Positions 1 through 5,702 of a stretch of 5,702 nt of DNA are shown here, piece after piece. Both the position numbers and the translations under genes were made by a program. The DNA comes from Candidatus Sericytochromatia bacterium (GTDB lineage: Bacteria > Cyanobacteriota > Sericytochromatia > UBA7694), in NCBI GenBank assembly GCA_913773825.1, contig CAJYHH010000768.1, forward strand, positions 1-5,702, written 5' to 3'. The notes under the pieces were generated by a model, which was given only the letters and a program-made list of their open reading frames with translations, did no database searches and had not been told where the DNA came from. Position 1 is the first letter of the stretch. Each line of letters begins with the position of its first letter.

Positions 1-819
1 GCCAGCACCAGACAGTTTAGCGCCCAGAGCACCGGCATCACGGGCTGTCTGAGCAAGTTCTTCGATGCGAGGGGTTGAGACACCGAGCTCGTTTAAAAGC
101 GCTTGGTTGCGGTTGAGCAGACGGCCAACAATTCGCATCGCATCTGTTTTAAGCGCTATTTCAACCTGACGTGAAAGAGCGCCAATGGCGGTCATCAGCA
201 GGTCATAGCGATGTGGGGCTTGATCATAGCGCTCGCGCAGACCATTGACCATTAAGTGAGTCGGTGAACTTATGCCGCTGTCAGCAATTAACAAACTCCA
301 GCCGGTGGGCAAATCCAGAAAAACAGGTTTTTCACCGCGCACAAAGCGCAAGGCCCGTTCATGGCTCACCACGGCGCCATCAATTCCGCTGGGCCGACCG
401 TGATAAATCGTGTCGATCTGATGAATAAAGGCTAATTCTTCGGCTTTGGCAGGCTCTAAGCCATAAAAGCCTGCCAGGGCCCGAAAGATCGCGGCTGAAA
501 TCGCTGAGCCACTGCCGAGTCCTCTTCCTATTGGAATCTGGCTGCTGACGGTAATGGTGGCATCTGGCAGCGGCTGTTCAAAATGTCCCAGTGCTGATAA
601 CACGGTGGTGACCAGCGGATGAGGATCTGGATCGTGAGGGTTGACCTGCAGGTCTAAATCCAGATCAGGCGCCATGATCCGGCAAGGGCCGATGATAGAC
701 TTTACCTGAGCTTCAGCGCGCAAATCCGGCAGCGGGACAGCCAGCGCGGGTACGCCATAGACAACGGCATGTTCTCCGCAGAGAAATGACTTACCGCAGG
801 CGCTGGCAAGGCTGTCCAT
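1..819 (-). CDS. mvk: Mevalonate kinase (GHMP kinase family), C-terminus cut by window edge
   Basis: Phosphorylates mevalonate with ATP to 5-phosphomevalonate, the step after HMG-CoA reductase in the mevalonate pathway; cytosolic. I translated the minus strand from the ATG at 819 and found 273 uninterrupted codons reaching base 1. Visible GHMP motifs are GK at residues 9-10 followed by GEHAVVYG (15-22), the phosphate-binding loop PIGRGLGSGSA (96-106), GRPSGIDG (141-148) with the probable catalytic Asp147, and KLSGAG (268-273), the start of the C-terminal glycine motif. Family members are usually about 300-330 aa, so only a few dozen residues are missing. The ATG lies 7 bases after the mvaA stop. 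There is only an AGG directly against it as a ribosome site, so translation is probably coupled to mvaA. The phosphate loop reads GLGSGSA where most mevalonate kinases have GLGSSAA. A related GHMP kinase such as phosphomevalonate kinase is less likely, given the GEHAVVYG and SGID motifs. Confidence 0.9.
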   Translation of the reverse strand, partial: MDSLASACGKSFLCGEHAVVYGVPALAVPLPDLRAEAQVKSIIGPCRIMAPDLDLDLQVNPHDPDPHPLVTTVLSALGHFEQPLPDATITVSSQIPIGRGLGSGSAISAAIFRALAGFYGLEPAKAEELAFIHQIDTIYHGRPSGIDGAVVSHERALRFVRGEKPVFLDLPTGWSLLIADSGISSPTHLMVNGLRERYDQAPHRYDLLMTAIGALSRQVEIALKTDAMRIVGRLLNRNQALLNELGVSTPRIEELAQTARDAGALGAKLSGAG

Positions 820-826
820 CCTGGCT

Positions 827-2119
827 TTACTGGGCTGGATGGCGAGTTGCCATAAGCTGCTGGGCCCGTGAGAGCGTCACGTCTTTCATTCGCACCAGTT
901 CCGCTGCCAGGGCATCAATGTCATCGCCACTGGCACCTGCAGTCATGGCCACCGTGCGGGCATGTAAGGCCATATGGCCTTTTTGAATCCCGTCAGTGGC
1001 CAGTGCGCGAATGGCCGATAAATTCTGGGCAAGACCCACGCAGACAATCACTTCCGCTAATTCTCGGGCTGTTTTGGCGCGTAAAAACTTAAGCGCCACT
1101 TTGGCCATTGGATGTAATGAAATCGCTGCGCCGACAATCCCAACTGCCATGGGTAATTCTAGCTCACCGACTAAATTGCCTTCGCTATCGCGATACCACT
1201 CGGTCATCGCGCGATAAACGCCCGTGCGAGCGGCATAAGCATGGGCCGCTGATTCAACCGAGCGCCAGTCATTGCCGGTTGCCATCACAACCGCATCGAC
1301 TCCATTCATCACGCCTTTGTTGTGGGTGACAGCGCGATAGGGATCCAGAATCGCAAAGTTTTGAGCATGGACAATGCCTTCGACCACTTCTTCACCGCTA
1401 TAGTCTTTGGTGTTAAAACAATGTGGCGGAATCACACAGCGAGCTTTAGCCAGACGTTTATCTGCCAGATTAGACAAAATCCGCAGATAGACTTTGCCTT
1501 TGGTCAACGCTTCAACTTCAGCGGCCAGGCCTTCAACCGTCGTGTTAATCAGATTGGCGCCCATCGCGTCACAGGTATCCAGCAGCACATGCACAATCAG
1601 CATTTGACCATAAGGGGTGTCCTGGCCAATCTGGCGGACTTCAATATCGCGAACACCGCCACCGCGAGCGACAAGATTGGGGACTAACTCAGTATTTGCA
1701 CGCTGAATCAGCGACGCTTTATGGGCTAAAATTGAGGCTTCAGACGCTTTAAAATCAGGGCAGCCCACCACCTGAATCTGGCCAATCATCACCGATTCAG
1801 TGCTGCTTGTGGTAAAACCACCGGCGTCGCGGATAATTTTAGCGCCAAAGCTGGCAGCCGCCACAACCGAAGGCTCTTCGATTGCCATCGGCACCAGATA
1901 TTCTTTGCCATTAATCAAAAAATTGGTGCCAACCCCCATCGGCAGACTAAAAATGCCAACGGCGTTTTCTATCATTTTGTCGGCGGTTTCAAGTGACAAG
2001 GCGCCTTGAGAACTCAGAGCCTCAACTTCAGTGACGTCAAGTTCATAGATTTCAGCGAGTTTATTAATTCGATCTCGGATATCGAGCAGGTAAAAGCCGG
2101 GTATGCGGGAAGTTTTCAC
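827..2119 (-). CDS. mvaA: Class II hydroxymethylglutaryl-CoA reductase
   Basis: Interconverts HMG-CoA and mevalonate plus CoA using NAD(P)H. The protein is 430 aa, near the 428 aa of the Pseudomonas mevalonii enzyme, which it matches along its whole length. The class II catalytic set is present: Glu82 in the IEEPSVVAAAS segment (80-90), Lys268 in THNKG, Asp284 in TGNDW and His382 in the C-terminal GHMALHA (381-387). The cofactor-domain motif DAMGAN is at 184-189. There is no N-terminal membrane region, as expected for the soluble bacterial class. The start codon is GTG at 2119, overlapping the TGA of the upstream shell-protein gene as GTGA. A purine-rich AAGGTGG lies about 12 bases upstream and no other in-frame start preserves the conserved N-terminus. 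A kinase gene directly downstream argues for the biosynthetic direction, although P. mevalonii uses its homologue to degrade mevalonate. NADH versus NADPH preference cannot be read reliably by eye. Confidence 0.96.
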   Translation of the reverse strand: MKTSRIPGFYLLDIRDRINKLAEIYELDVTEVEALSSQGALSLETADKMIENAVGIFSLPMGVGTNFLINGKEYLVPMAIEEPSVVAAASFGAKIIRDAGGFTTSSTESVMIGQIQVVGCPDFKASEASILAHKASLIQRANTELVPNLVARGGGVRDIEVRQIGQDTPYGQMLIVHVLLDTCDAMGANLINTTVEGLAAEVEALTKGKVYLRILSNLADKRLAKARCVIPPHCFNTKDYSGEEVVEGIVHAQNFAILDPYRAVTHNKGVMNGVDAVVMATGNDWRSVESAAHAYAARTGVYRAMTEWYRDSEGNLVGELELPMAVGIVGAAISLHPMAKVALKFLRAKTARELAEVIVCVGLAQNLSAIRALATDGIQKGHMALHARTVAMTAGASGDDIDALAAELVRMKDVTLSRAQQLMATRHPAQ

Positions 2120-2751
2120 CGTTCGGATTTGCCACCTTCACTGCGACCTTCAAGATTGGCCAAGGCATTATTCATGGCTTTGGCGGCTTCTTGTAAATCG
2201 GCTTCGCCTCCTGCCAGATGCAGACGGCCAAAGGCACCAAAGGCGCGAATTTCAAGAATCTTGATATTGGCGGCTTTTTCAGCTTCGTTTGCTGCTAAGA
2301 GCACATAACCCGCTGGGTAGGTTTCGAAGATATACATCGCTTCACCCCCTTTGATCATGTCACCGTGACGCATGCGGTTAATCAGCATCGACTGAAGGGG
2401 ATCAATGCCGGTAATCATTTCACCGGCCACAATCTGGGGCTTCAGGCGATCTGATTCTTTTTTGCCAATGGAGGCCAGCATGGTGTCACCCGCCGCGCGG
2501 ACTTCAGCCTGATCAAAATCATGAACTTCGAGAATGCCAAATTCACGTTCAACAATCTGCATGCCGGGTTTTACTTTTGTCTGTTTGAGGACGGCGTCAG
2601 TAATCGAGTTAATCGCAATCCCAGGGGCAATTTCAATAAACAGGGAGGCTTGGCCTTCTACCGGCAAAAAGCCTTGGGAAATGGTGCCCTGGAAGGCCGC
2701 GACCTGGGGCTGGAGCACGTCGATATAAGTGTAGGTGCGAAGATCGATCAT
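2116..2751 (-). CDS. Tandem-domain bacterial microcompartment shell protein (BMC-T)
   Basis: A 211-aa protein containing two BMC domains in tandem. The second is clearer: an IFET strand (141-144), the Ala-rich helix around ANEAEKAAN (154-162), strand ILEIRAFG (165-172) and a Gly/Phe pore loop FGAFGR (171-176). The first spans roughly 35-95, with SLFIEIAPG (36-44), helix 47-58 and strand MQIVEREFG (64-72). Strand order follows the canonical BMC fold, so the domains do not look circularly permuted. The length and overall pattern recall the roughly 205-212 aa BMC-T proteins of Haliangium ochraceum type. Such proteins form pseudohexameric trimers, often stacked, that gate larger pores in polyhedral shells. 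The start ATG has AAGGAA 6 bases upstream. The gene overlaps mvaA by 4 bases (GTGA), so it leads the mevalonate gene string. The last 12 residues form a charged, probably flexible tail. No BMC-H or BMC-P gene is in the window, and one BMC-T alone is not expected to close a shell. Confidence 0.92.
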   Translation of the reverse strand: MIDLRTYTYIDVLQPQVAAFQGTISQGFLPVEGQASLFIEIAPGIAINSITDAVLKQTKVKPGMQIVEREFGILEVHDFDQAEVRAAGDTMLASIGKKESDRLKPQIVAGEMITGIDPLQSMLINRMRHGDMIKGGEAMYIFETYPAGYVLLAANEAEKAANIKILEIRAFGAFGRLHLAGGEADLQEAAKAMNNALANLEGRSEGGKSER

Positions 2752-2870
2752 GGCTAATTCCTTGCTGCAGTGGTATACGCCGGTCAGTTTAGCACAAAAG
2801 GCCCAGGACTAGATGCCTGAATGGCAACGTCTCTGAGCCTTTTAAACAGTAAAGCTGGAGTAAAACTGAT
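2752..2870. other. Intergenic gap before the BMC-T/mvaA/mvk string
   Basis: These 119 bases separate the stop of the large unknown gene from the BMC-T start, both on the minus strand. The BMC-T ribosome site AAGGAA is at 2758-2763 (minus strand). I see no convincing hairpin followed by a U-run, so read-through from the upstream gene is possible. Confidence 0.6.
2786..2794 (-). promoter_or_regulatory. Possible extended -10 element for the BMC-T/mvaA/mvk operon
   Basis: On the minus strand the sequence reads TGCTAAACT, which fits the extended -10 pattern TGnTAnnnT, about 35 bases upstream of the BMC-T ATG. There is no good -35 hexamer at the proper spacing. A TTGCCA further upstream is too distant to pair with it. 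This is a weak candidate only. Confidence 0.25.
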
Positions 2871-4766
2871 TTATTGATCGGAGCTGAGTTGCTGGGTGAT
2901 CTGGATATGTTCGCGCAGGGCCTGAGTCAGTTTTTGCTGGCCCGCTTTGTCGAACTTTTCTAACTGCTTTTGATGATAATTCAGGCTTTCTCTGAGTGCC
3001 TGGCTGGCCCTGTCAAAATACTCACGCTGCTGTGCCTGTTCATTTTGTTTGCTGCGATGCAGGCTAAAGCTATCACCGAGGCTGTCTTCACTGAGTTTGA
3101 GCCAGTCTTCGGCTAATTTATTCAGTCTGGCGCCATGGGGCTGTTGTTCAAGCTCAGTTAAAACATCATCACCGGCCTGATGAATAGAGTTTTTGCTGTT
3201 GGGCTGAATCTCTGACTGTTTGAGCTCTATTTGGGCATCACCCAGATTTTTATTGAGCTGATTTAAGGCCAGTTGAAGCGCCAAAAGTGCTAAGGTCGCT
3301 TGTTGGCGCAGGGCTTCAGAGCGTTTGAGCTGAGTATCAGCTTGGCTGATCATTTTTTTAACCGCGGTCGCTACTTCAGAAACCTGGCGTTTGAGATCCG
3401 CGCTAATATTGGGATTGTTGCTAACAATCTGGTTGAGTAAATCCAGGTTTTTAGTGAGGTTGTCTTTGACCTGGCTGATTTTATGACTAAAGTCAGCAGA
3501 GACCTCGCGTTTAGTGATCAGGTTTTGCTCACTGGCGTGAAGTTTGACTTTAACCGCTTCAAGACGGCTAAGCTGTTCCCACATGCCGCTGTTTAAGGCC
3601 TGGCGAAAGACACTTTCGGTGATCTGTTTGCCGCCCTTAAAAAATGTCATCTGGCCGTTAGACTGACCCACCTGCAGATTTAAAGACGCAAGTTGCGGGT
3701 TAATCACACTTGGATTGGGTAAGGGACGGCCGGGCTTTAAACTTTCGCGGGCATCAGACAGATGAGTAAAAGTCAGCTGTTCAGCTGTCGCTTCGGTGCG
3801 AACTTGGGCGACCTGCACAATTGCTGCTTCAAGTTCACGATCTGCTTCTGCAGCCGCAGGTAGTAAGTGTGCCATTAAAGTCTGATTTTCTTGAATCGCT
3901 CTTAAGCTATTCAGAACCATCGCTTCAACAGCCTCTTTTTTGTCTGTGCCTTCGACCGCGCCCAGGGCAGCCATTGAGATCATCCCTAGCGGACCAGAGC
4001 CAGGGGCAGCAGTCAGAGAGGTGATTTTGTTGATTGCAAAGGGATTGGGTTCACCAGCGGGGACTTTCAGGCAGGCTTGTCGCGTGCTAACCAGATCCAG
4101 CAGCATTTCGGTTTCGTATTTACTGCAAGGCGCGGCGGCAGCATCGTTGACCCCTTTAGGTCCCGCAACTCGCAGCGTCATGTTAAACATGGTTTTGCCA
4201 TCTGTCGACAAACCGATTTTTGACAGTGTCTGATTGAGTTTAAACACTTCGGACTGTGAAAGCGGAGGTGTCGCGTTTGGATTTAAGCTGGGAATGCGCT
4301 GAAGCACCGTCTGCAAAGCCATTTGGTAGTCATCCAGGCTACTGGCCTGCTCAGTTTGAATGAGCATCGCCATCGGTAAATCCATAGACTCAGCGCGGTT
4401 TTCAGGGTTTGAGCTGCGGGCTTTGCCATTATTTTCGCTGCTGATTTCAAGGCCCTGGCGTTCAAACAAGCGGGTTTGTAAACGTGCGCCGCGATGTGGG
4501 TTGCCGTTATAAGCTGCTGTGGCTGACTGGGTTTGGTTATGATCTTCAGGGCCATGTAAATCAATTGAAGTCAGACTTTCGCCTTTGGGCGTGACGGTTT
4601 TAGAGAGTGTGCTTTGACTTGCTTGATTGCTGGAAGGGGTCTGGAGGTTGGCTTCTGATGATACAGGTGCAGTGGGGGCTGGAGTGGCCGCGTTGTTTGG
4701 GATTGGACCGGTTAGCTGGTTAGGGAATCCCTGAACTTGTTGTCTAGAACTGGCGTTAACAGTCAT
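2871..4766 (-). CDS. Large unknown protein with disordered N-terminus and helical/coiled-coil C-terminus
   Basis: I do not recognise a family. The open frame extends up to a TTG at 4838, but I prefer the ATG at 4766, giving 631 aa. That ATG has GAGGAG at 4779-4784, 12 bases upstream (slightly long), while the TTG has no ribosome site. Residues 1-130 are rich in Ser, Gln, Asn, Thr, Pro and Ala and look unstructured. Residues 130-345 are mixed, with an Ala/Gly/Met-rich stretch at 250-270. Residues 385-520 and 545-628 are Leu/Gln/Lys/Glu-rich, without helix breakers over long runs, and probably form long helices or coiled coils. There are only two cysteines (214, 232), no signal peptide and no obvious membrane segment. 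Its architecture resembles secreted effectors or structural scaffold proteins, but that is inference. It lies 119 bases upstream of the BMC-T gene on the same strand and is divergent from the 96-aa gene to its right. Confidence 0.75.
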   Translation of the reverse strand: MTVNASSRQQVQGFPNQLTGPIPNNAATPAPTAPVSSEANLQTPSSNQASQSTLSKTVTPKGESLTSIDLHGPEDHNQTQSATAAYNGNPHRGARLQTRLFERQGLEISSENNGKARSSNPENRAESMDLPMAMLIQTEQASSLDDYQMALQTVLQRIPSLNPNATPPLSQSEVFKLNQTLSKIGLSTDGKTMFNMTLRVAGPKGVNDAAAAPCSKYETEMLLDLVSTRQACLKVPAGEPNPFAINKITSLTAAPGSGPLGMISMAALGAVEGTDKKEAVEAMVLNSLRAIQENQTLMAHLLPAAAEADRELEAAIVQVAQVRTEATAEQLTFTHLSDARESLKPGRPLPNPSVINPQLASLNLQVGQSNGQMTFFKGGKQITESVFRQALNSGMWEQLSRLEAVKVKLHASEQNLITKREVSADFSHKISQVKDNLTKNLDLLNQIVSNNPNISADLKRQVSEVATAVKKMISQADTQLKRSEALRQQATLALLALQLALNQLNKNLGDAQIELKQSEIQPNSKNSIHQAGDDVLTELEQQPHGARLNKLAEDWLKLSEDSLGDSFSLHRSKQNEQAQQREYFDRASQALRESLNYHQKQLEKFDKAGQQKLTQALREHIQITQQLSSDQ

Positions 4767-4778
4767 CGTGGCGTTGAA

Positions 4779-4784
4779 CTCCTC
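4779..4784 (-). promoter_or_regulatory. Ribosome binding site deciding the ATG at 4766
   Basis: The minus strand reads GAGGAG here, 12 bases from the ATG at 4766. No comparable purine run precedes the in-frame TTG at 4838, so this site supports the shorter 631-aa product. Confidence 0.5.
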
Positions 4785-4940
4785 GAAATGATGATCCAAT
4801 AGTGAAATCCATTTGATTCTGAAGACTCTAGCATTCAAGCGGGCTTAGAAATTCAGCTATTTTAATCTATACCCGATGAACGCTGAGTTTATGTGTGATT
4901 TGATTAAAGTTTTGTTTAAGACTAGTCATTCAGGTCCAAA

Positions 4941-4968
4941 CTGAAACGGATCGGGGCTATGTTATGCT
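4941..4968 (+). promoter_or_regulatory. Candidate sigma70-type promoter for the 96-aa gene
   Basis: An extended -10 element, TGT followed by TATGCT, lies at 4960-4968. A CTGAAA at 4941-4946 matches TTGACA at four of six positions with a 16-base spacer. Transcription would begin near 4975, leaving a leader of about 45 bases before the start codon. This was judged by eye only. Confidence 0.4.
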
Positions 4969-5005
4969 TAATTTACCTAGCAAAACCAGACAAAAACAAG
5001 ACTCC

Positions 5006-5011
5006 AGGGAG
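5006..5011 (+). promoter_or_regulatory. Ribosome binding site favouring the GTG start at 5020
   Basis: AGGGAG ends only 2 bases before the ATG at 5014 but 8 bases before the in-frame GTG at 5020. The GTG spacing is near ideal and the ATG spacing is too short. Confidence 0.6.
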
Positions 5012-5019
5012 AGATGTGT

Positions 5020-5310
5020 GTGAAAGCCAAACCCGAAAAAAGTTGTAATGACACGGTGCTAAAATATGTGCTGGCAGTTGCTGATCTTGAAGCGGCCAAA
5101 CAACAGATTATTCAGATCGCAGCTGGCAATCCCGTGATTTTTATTGAAAACAAGCTGGATGATAAACACGTTGAGCTGATGGTCTTTGCTTCAAGTCTGA
5201 CGCCGAGCCAGCAACACACGCTGGATGAACTTCAGCAGGACGGAAACATGGTTAAGCGGATTGCTTCAGCCAAATTTGCGGTCAATCAAGTCAGTTTTGG
5301 CGAAGCCTGA
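5020..5310 (+). CDS. Small unknown cytosolic protein (96 aa)
   Basis: I do not recognise a family. From the GTG at 5020 the product is 96 aa; starting at the ATG at 5014 adds two residues (Met-Cys). The GTG is preferred because the AGGGAG ribosome site is 8 bases from it and only 2 from the ATG. The pattern suggests a small alpha/beta fold: a helix around residues 10-34, two strands (PVIFIENK, then HVELMVFAS), and a helical C-terminal part from LTPSQQ onward. There is no signal peptide or membrane segment. It begins after a divergent promoter region and ends 85 bases before the next gene on the same strand. No terminator is visible in that gap, so the two may be co-transcribed. A chaperone or adaptor for the neighbouring large or truncated protein is conceivable from size alone, but nothing in the sequence shows it. 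Confidence 0.7.
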   Translation: MKAKPEKSCNDTVLKYVLAVADLEAAKQQIIQIAAGNPVIFIENKLDDKHVELMVFASSLTPSQQHTLDELQQDGNMVKRIASAKFAVNQVSFGEA

Positions 5311-5395
5311 AAATAATCCCGTCTGTCTGGTTTATTTTGTTGGGCCATGGGTATAGAGAATTTAAAGATGTTTTTTGCGAAAGAAGGCAGAACTT

Positions 5396-5702
5396 ATGGG
5401 TAATCTAAAAGTTAATATCGGCAATCTGGGTGCCGCAGGCACTGCATCACGTACGTTTGAAGCCAATGCAAAGCCGCTTGAAACCACCACCGCTTACGTC
5501 AACTTCGACAAAAGCAATGACTTTAGTGTGCCCCTGAAATTTGGTAAAGGCGATGACTCCAAAACCGTTTATCTGCGTCCTGATCAAGTTGACGCGATGA
5601 AAATGGCTCTGGCTGGTGCCAGCCGAAATGATGCCATCAACGGTGGCGGCAATAGCGTGACCATGAATATCAACGGTGAAAACTACAGCATGACAGCCGC
5701 CG
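5396..5702 (+). CDS. Unknown Gly/Asn/Thr-rich protein, N-terminal part only
   Basis: An open frame begins at the ATG at 5396 and stays open for 102 codons to the window edge. A GAAGG ribosome site lies 8 bases upstream (5383-5387). The visible part starts MGNLKVNIGNLGAAG, with no hydrophobic signal peptide and no cysteine. It is polar and rich in Gly, Asn, Thr and Ala, with alternating segments that look like beta strands (for example around 33-50 and 87-99). I do not recognise the family. The composition is compatible with a secreted or surface-exposed protein exported without a Sec signal, but that is speculation. Product size is unknown because the C-terminus is outside the window. Confidence 0.75.
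   Translation, partial: MGNLKVNIGNLGAAGTASRTFEANAKPLETTTAYVNFDKSNDFSVPLKFGKGDDSKTVYLRPDQVDAMKMALAGASRNDAINGGGNSVTMNINGENYSMTAA

Larger units (their letters stand above)
4767..5019. promoter_or_regulatory. Divergent intergenic regulatory region
   Basis: About 250 bases separate the minus-strand 631-aa gene from the plus-strand 96-aa gene. The centre is A+T rich (about 4850-4930), as expected for divergent promoters. On the minus strand an A+T-rich segment around 4860-4874 contains overlapping -10-like hexamers (TATAGA, TAAAAT), but neither has a good -35 box. The plus-strand candidate is listed separately. No clear palindromic operator was found. Confidence 0.5.

Noticed and set aside
1322..1687. 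A 121-codon plus-strand open frame opposite mvaA.
   Set aside because: It is the antisense shadow of a well-conserved enzyme gene whose own frame is beyond doubt.
2796..2819. A minus-strand AGGC/GCCT inverted repeat followed by TTTT, considered as a terminator after the large unknown gene.
   Set aside because: The stem is only 4 base pairs with a long loop, and the U-run is short and lies partly in the stem.
2847..2868. A CAGT...ACTG inverted repeat just after the stop of the large unknown gene.
   Set aside because: It is a 4-bp stem with a 14-base loop, too weak to call a terminator or operator.
4283..4564. A 93-codon minus-strand open frame inside the large unknown gene.
   Set aside because: It is an out-of-frame shadow of the longer gene on the same strand, with no ribosome site noted and an unnatural composition.
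4763..4834. A 23-codon minus-strand reading frame from an ATG at 4834, whose TGA overlaps the ATG of the 631-aa gene as ATGA.
   Set aside because: The overlap looks like a coupled leader peptide, but there is no ribosome site before this ATG and the GAGGAG inside it explains the downstream start by itself.
4767..4838. A longer 655-aa version of the large unknown protein starting at TTG 4838.
   Set aside because: TTG is a rare start, has no ribosome site, and the 24 extra residues show no feature. The ATG at 4766 is better supported.
5347..5403. An 18-aa plus-strand reading frame overlapping the start of the gene at 5396.
   Set aside because: It has no ribosome binding site and no recognisable content; most likely chance.

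Overview
The window reads as an ordinary-density bacterial chromosome segment of intermediate G+C. Six protein-coding genes are supported, four on the minus strand and two on the plus strand. I see no rRNA, tRNA, CRISPR array or insertion sequence. The taxon cannot be fixed from this sequence. A class II HMG-CoA reductase plus a mevalonate kinase shows a bacterium that uses the mevalonate route to isoprenoids (or, less likely, degrades mevalonate). A proteobacterium is my guess, held loosely.

Positions 1-2751 (minus strand) form a very tight gene string, read from right to left: a tandem-domain bacterial microcompartment (BMC-T) shell protein, then class II HMG-CoA reductase (mvaA), then mevalonate kinase, which runs off the left edge. 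The shell-protein stop and the mvaA GTG start overlap as GTGA. The mvaA stop and the kinase ATG are 7 bases apart. These three genes are almost certainly translated from one message. Pairing a BMC shell protein with mevalonate pathway enzymes is the outstanding feature of the window. I know of no characterised microcompartment built around the mevalonate pathway. It suggests either a new type of metabolosome or a shell protein recruited to another task beside this pathway.

Positions 2871-4766 (minus strand) hold a large protein of unknown function (631 aa from the preferred start). It has a disordered Ser/Gln/Asn/Pro/Thr-rich N-terminus and a long helical, probably coiled-coil C-terminal half. 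It lies 119 bases upstream of the shell-protein gene on the same strand, so it could be read into the same transcript, but nothing in the sequence proves this.

Positions 4767-5019 are a divergent regulatory region. To its right two plus-strand genes follow: a 96-aa unknown protein and the beginning of another unknown protein, rich in Gly/Asn/Thr, cut by the window edge. None of the three unknown proteins shows a signal peptide or membrane segment.
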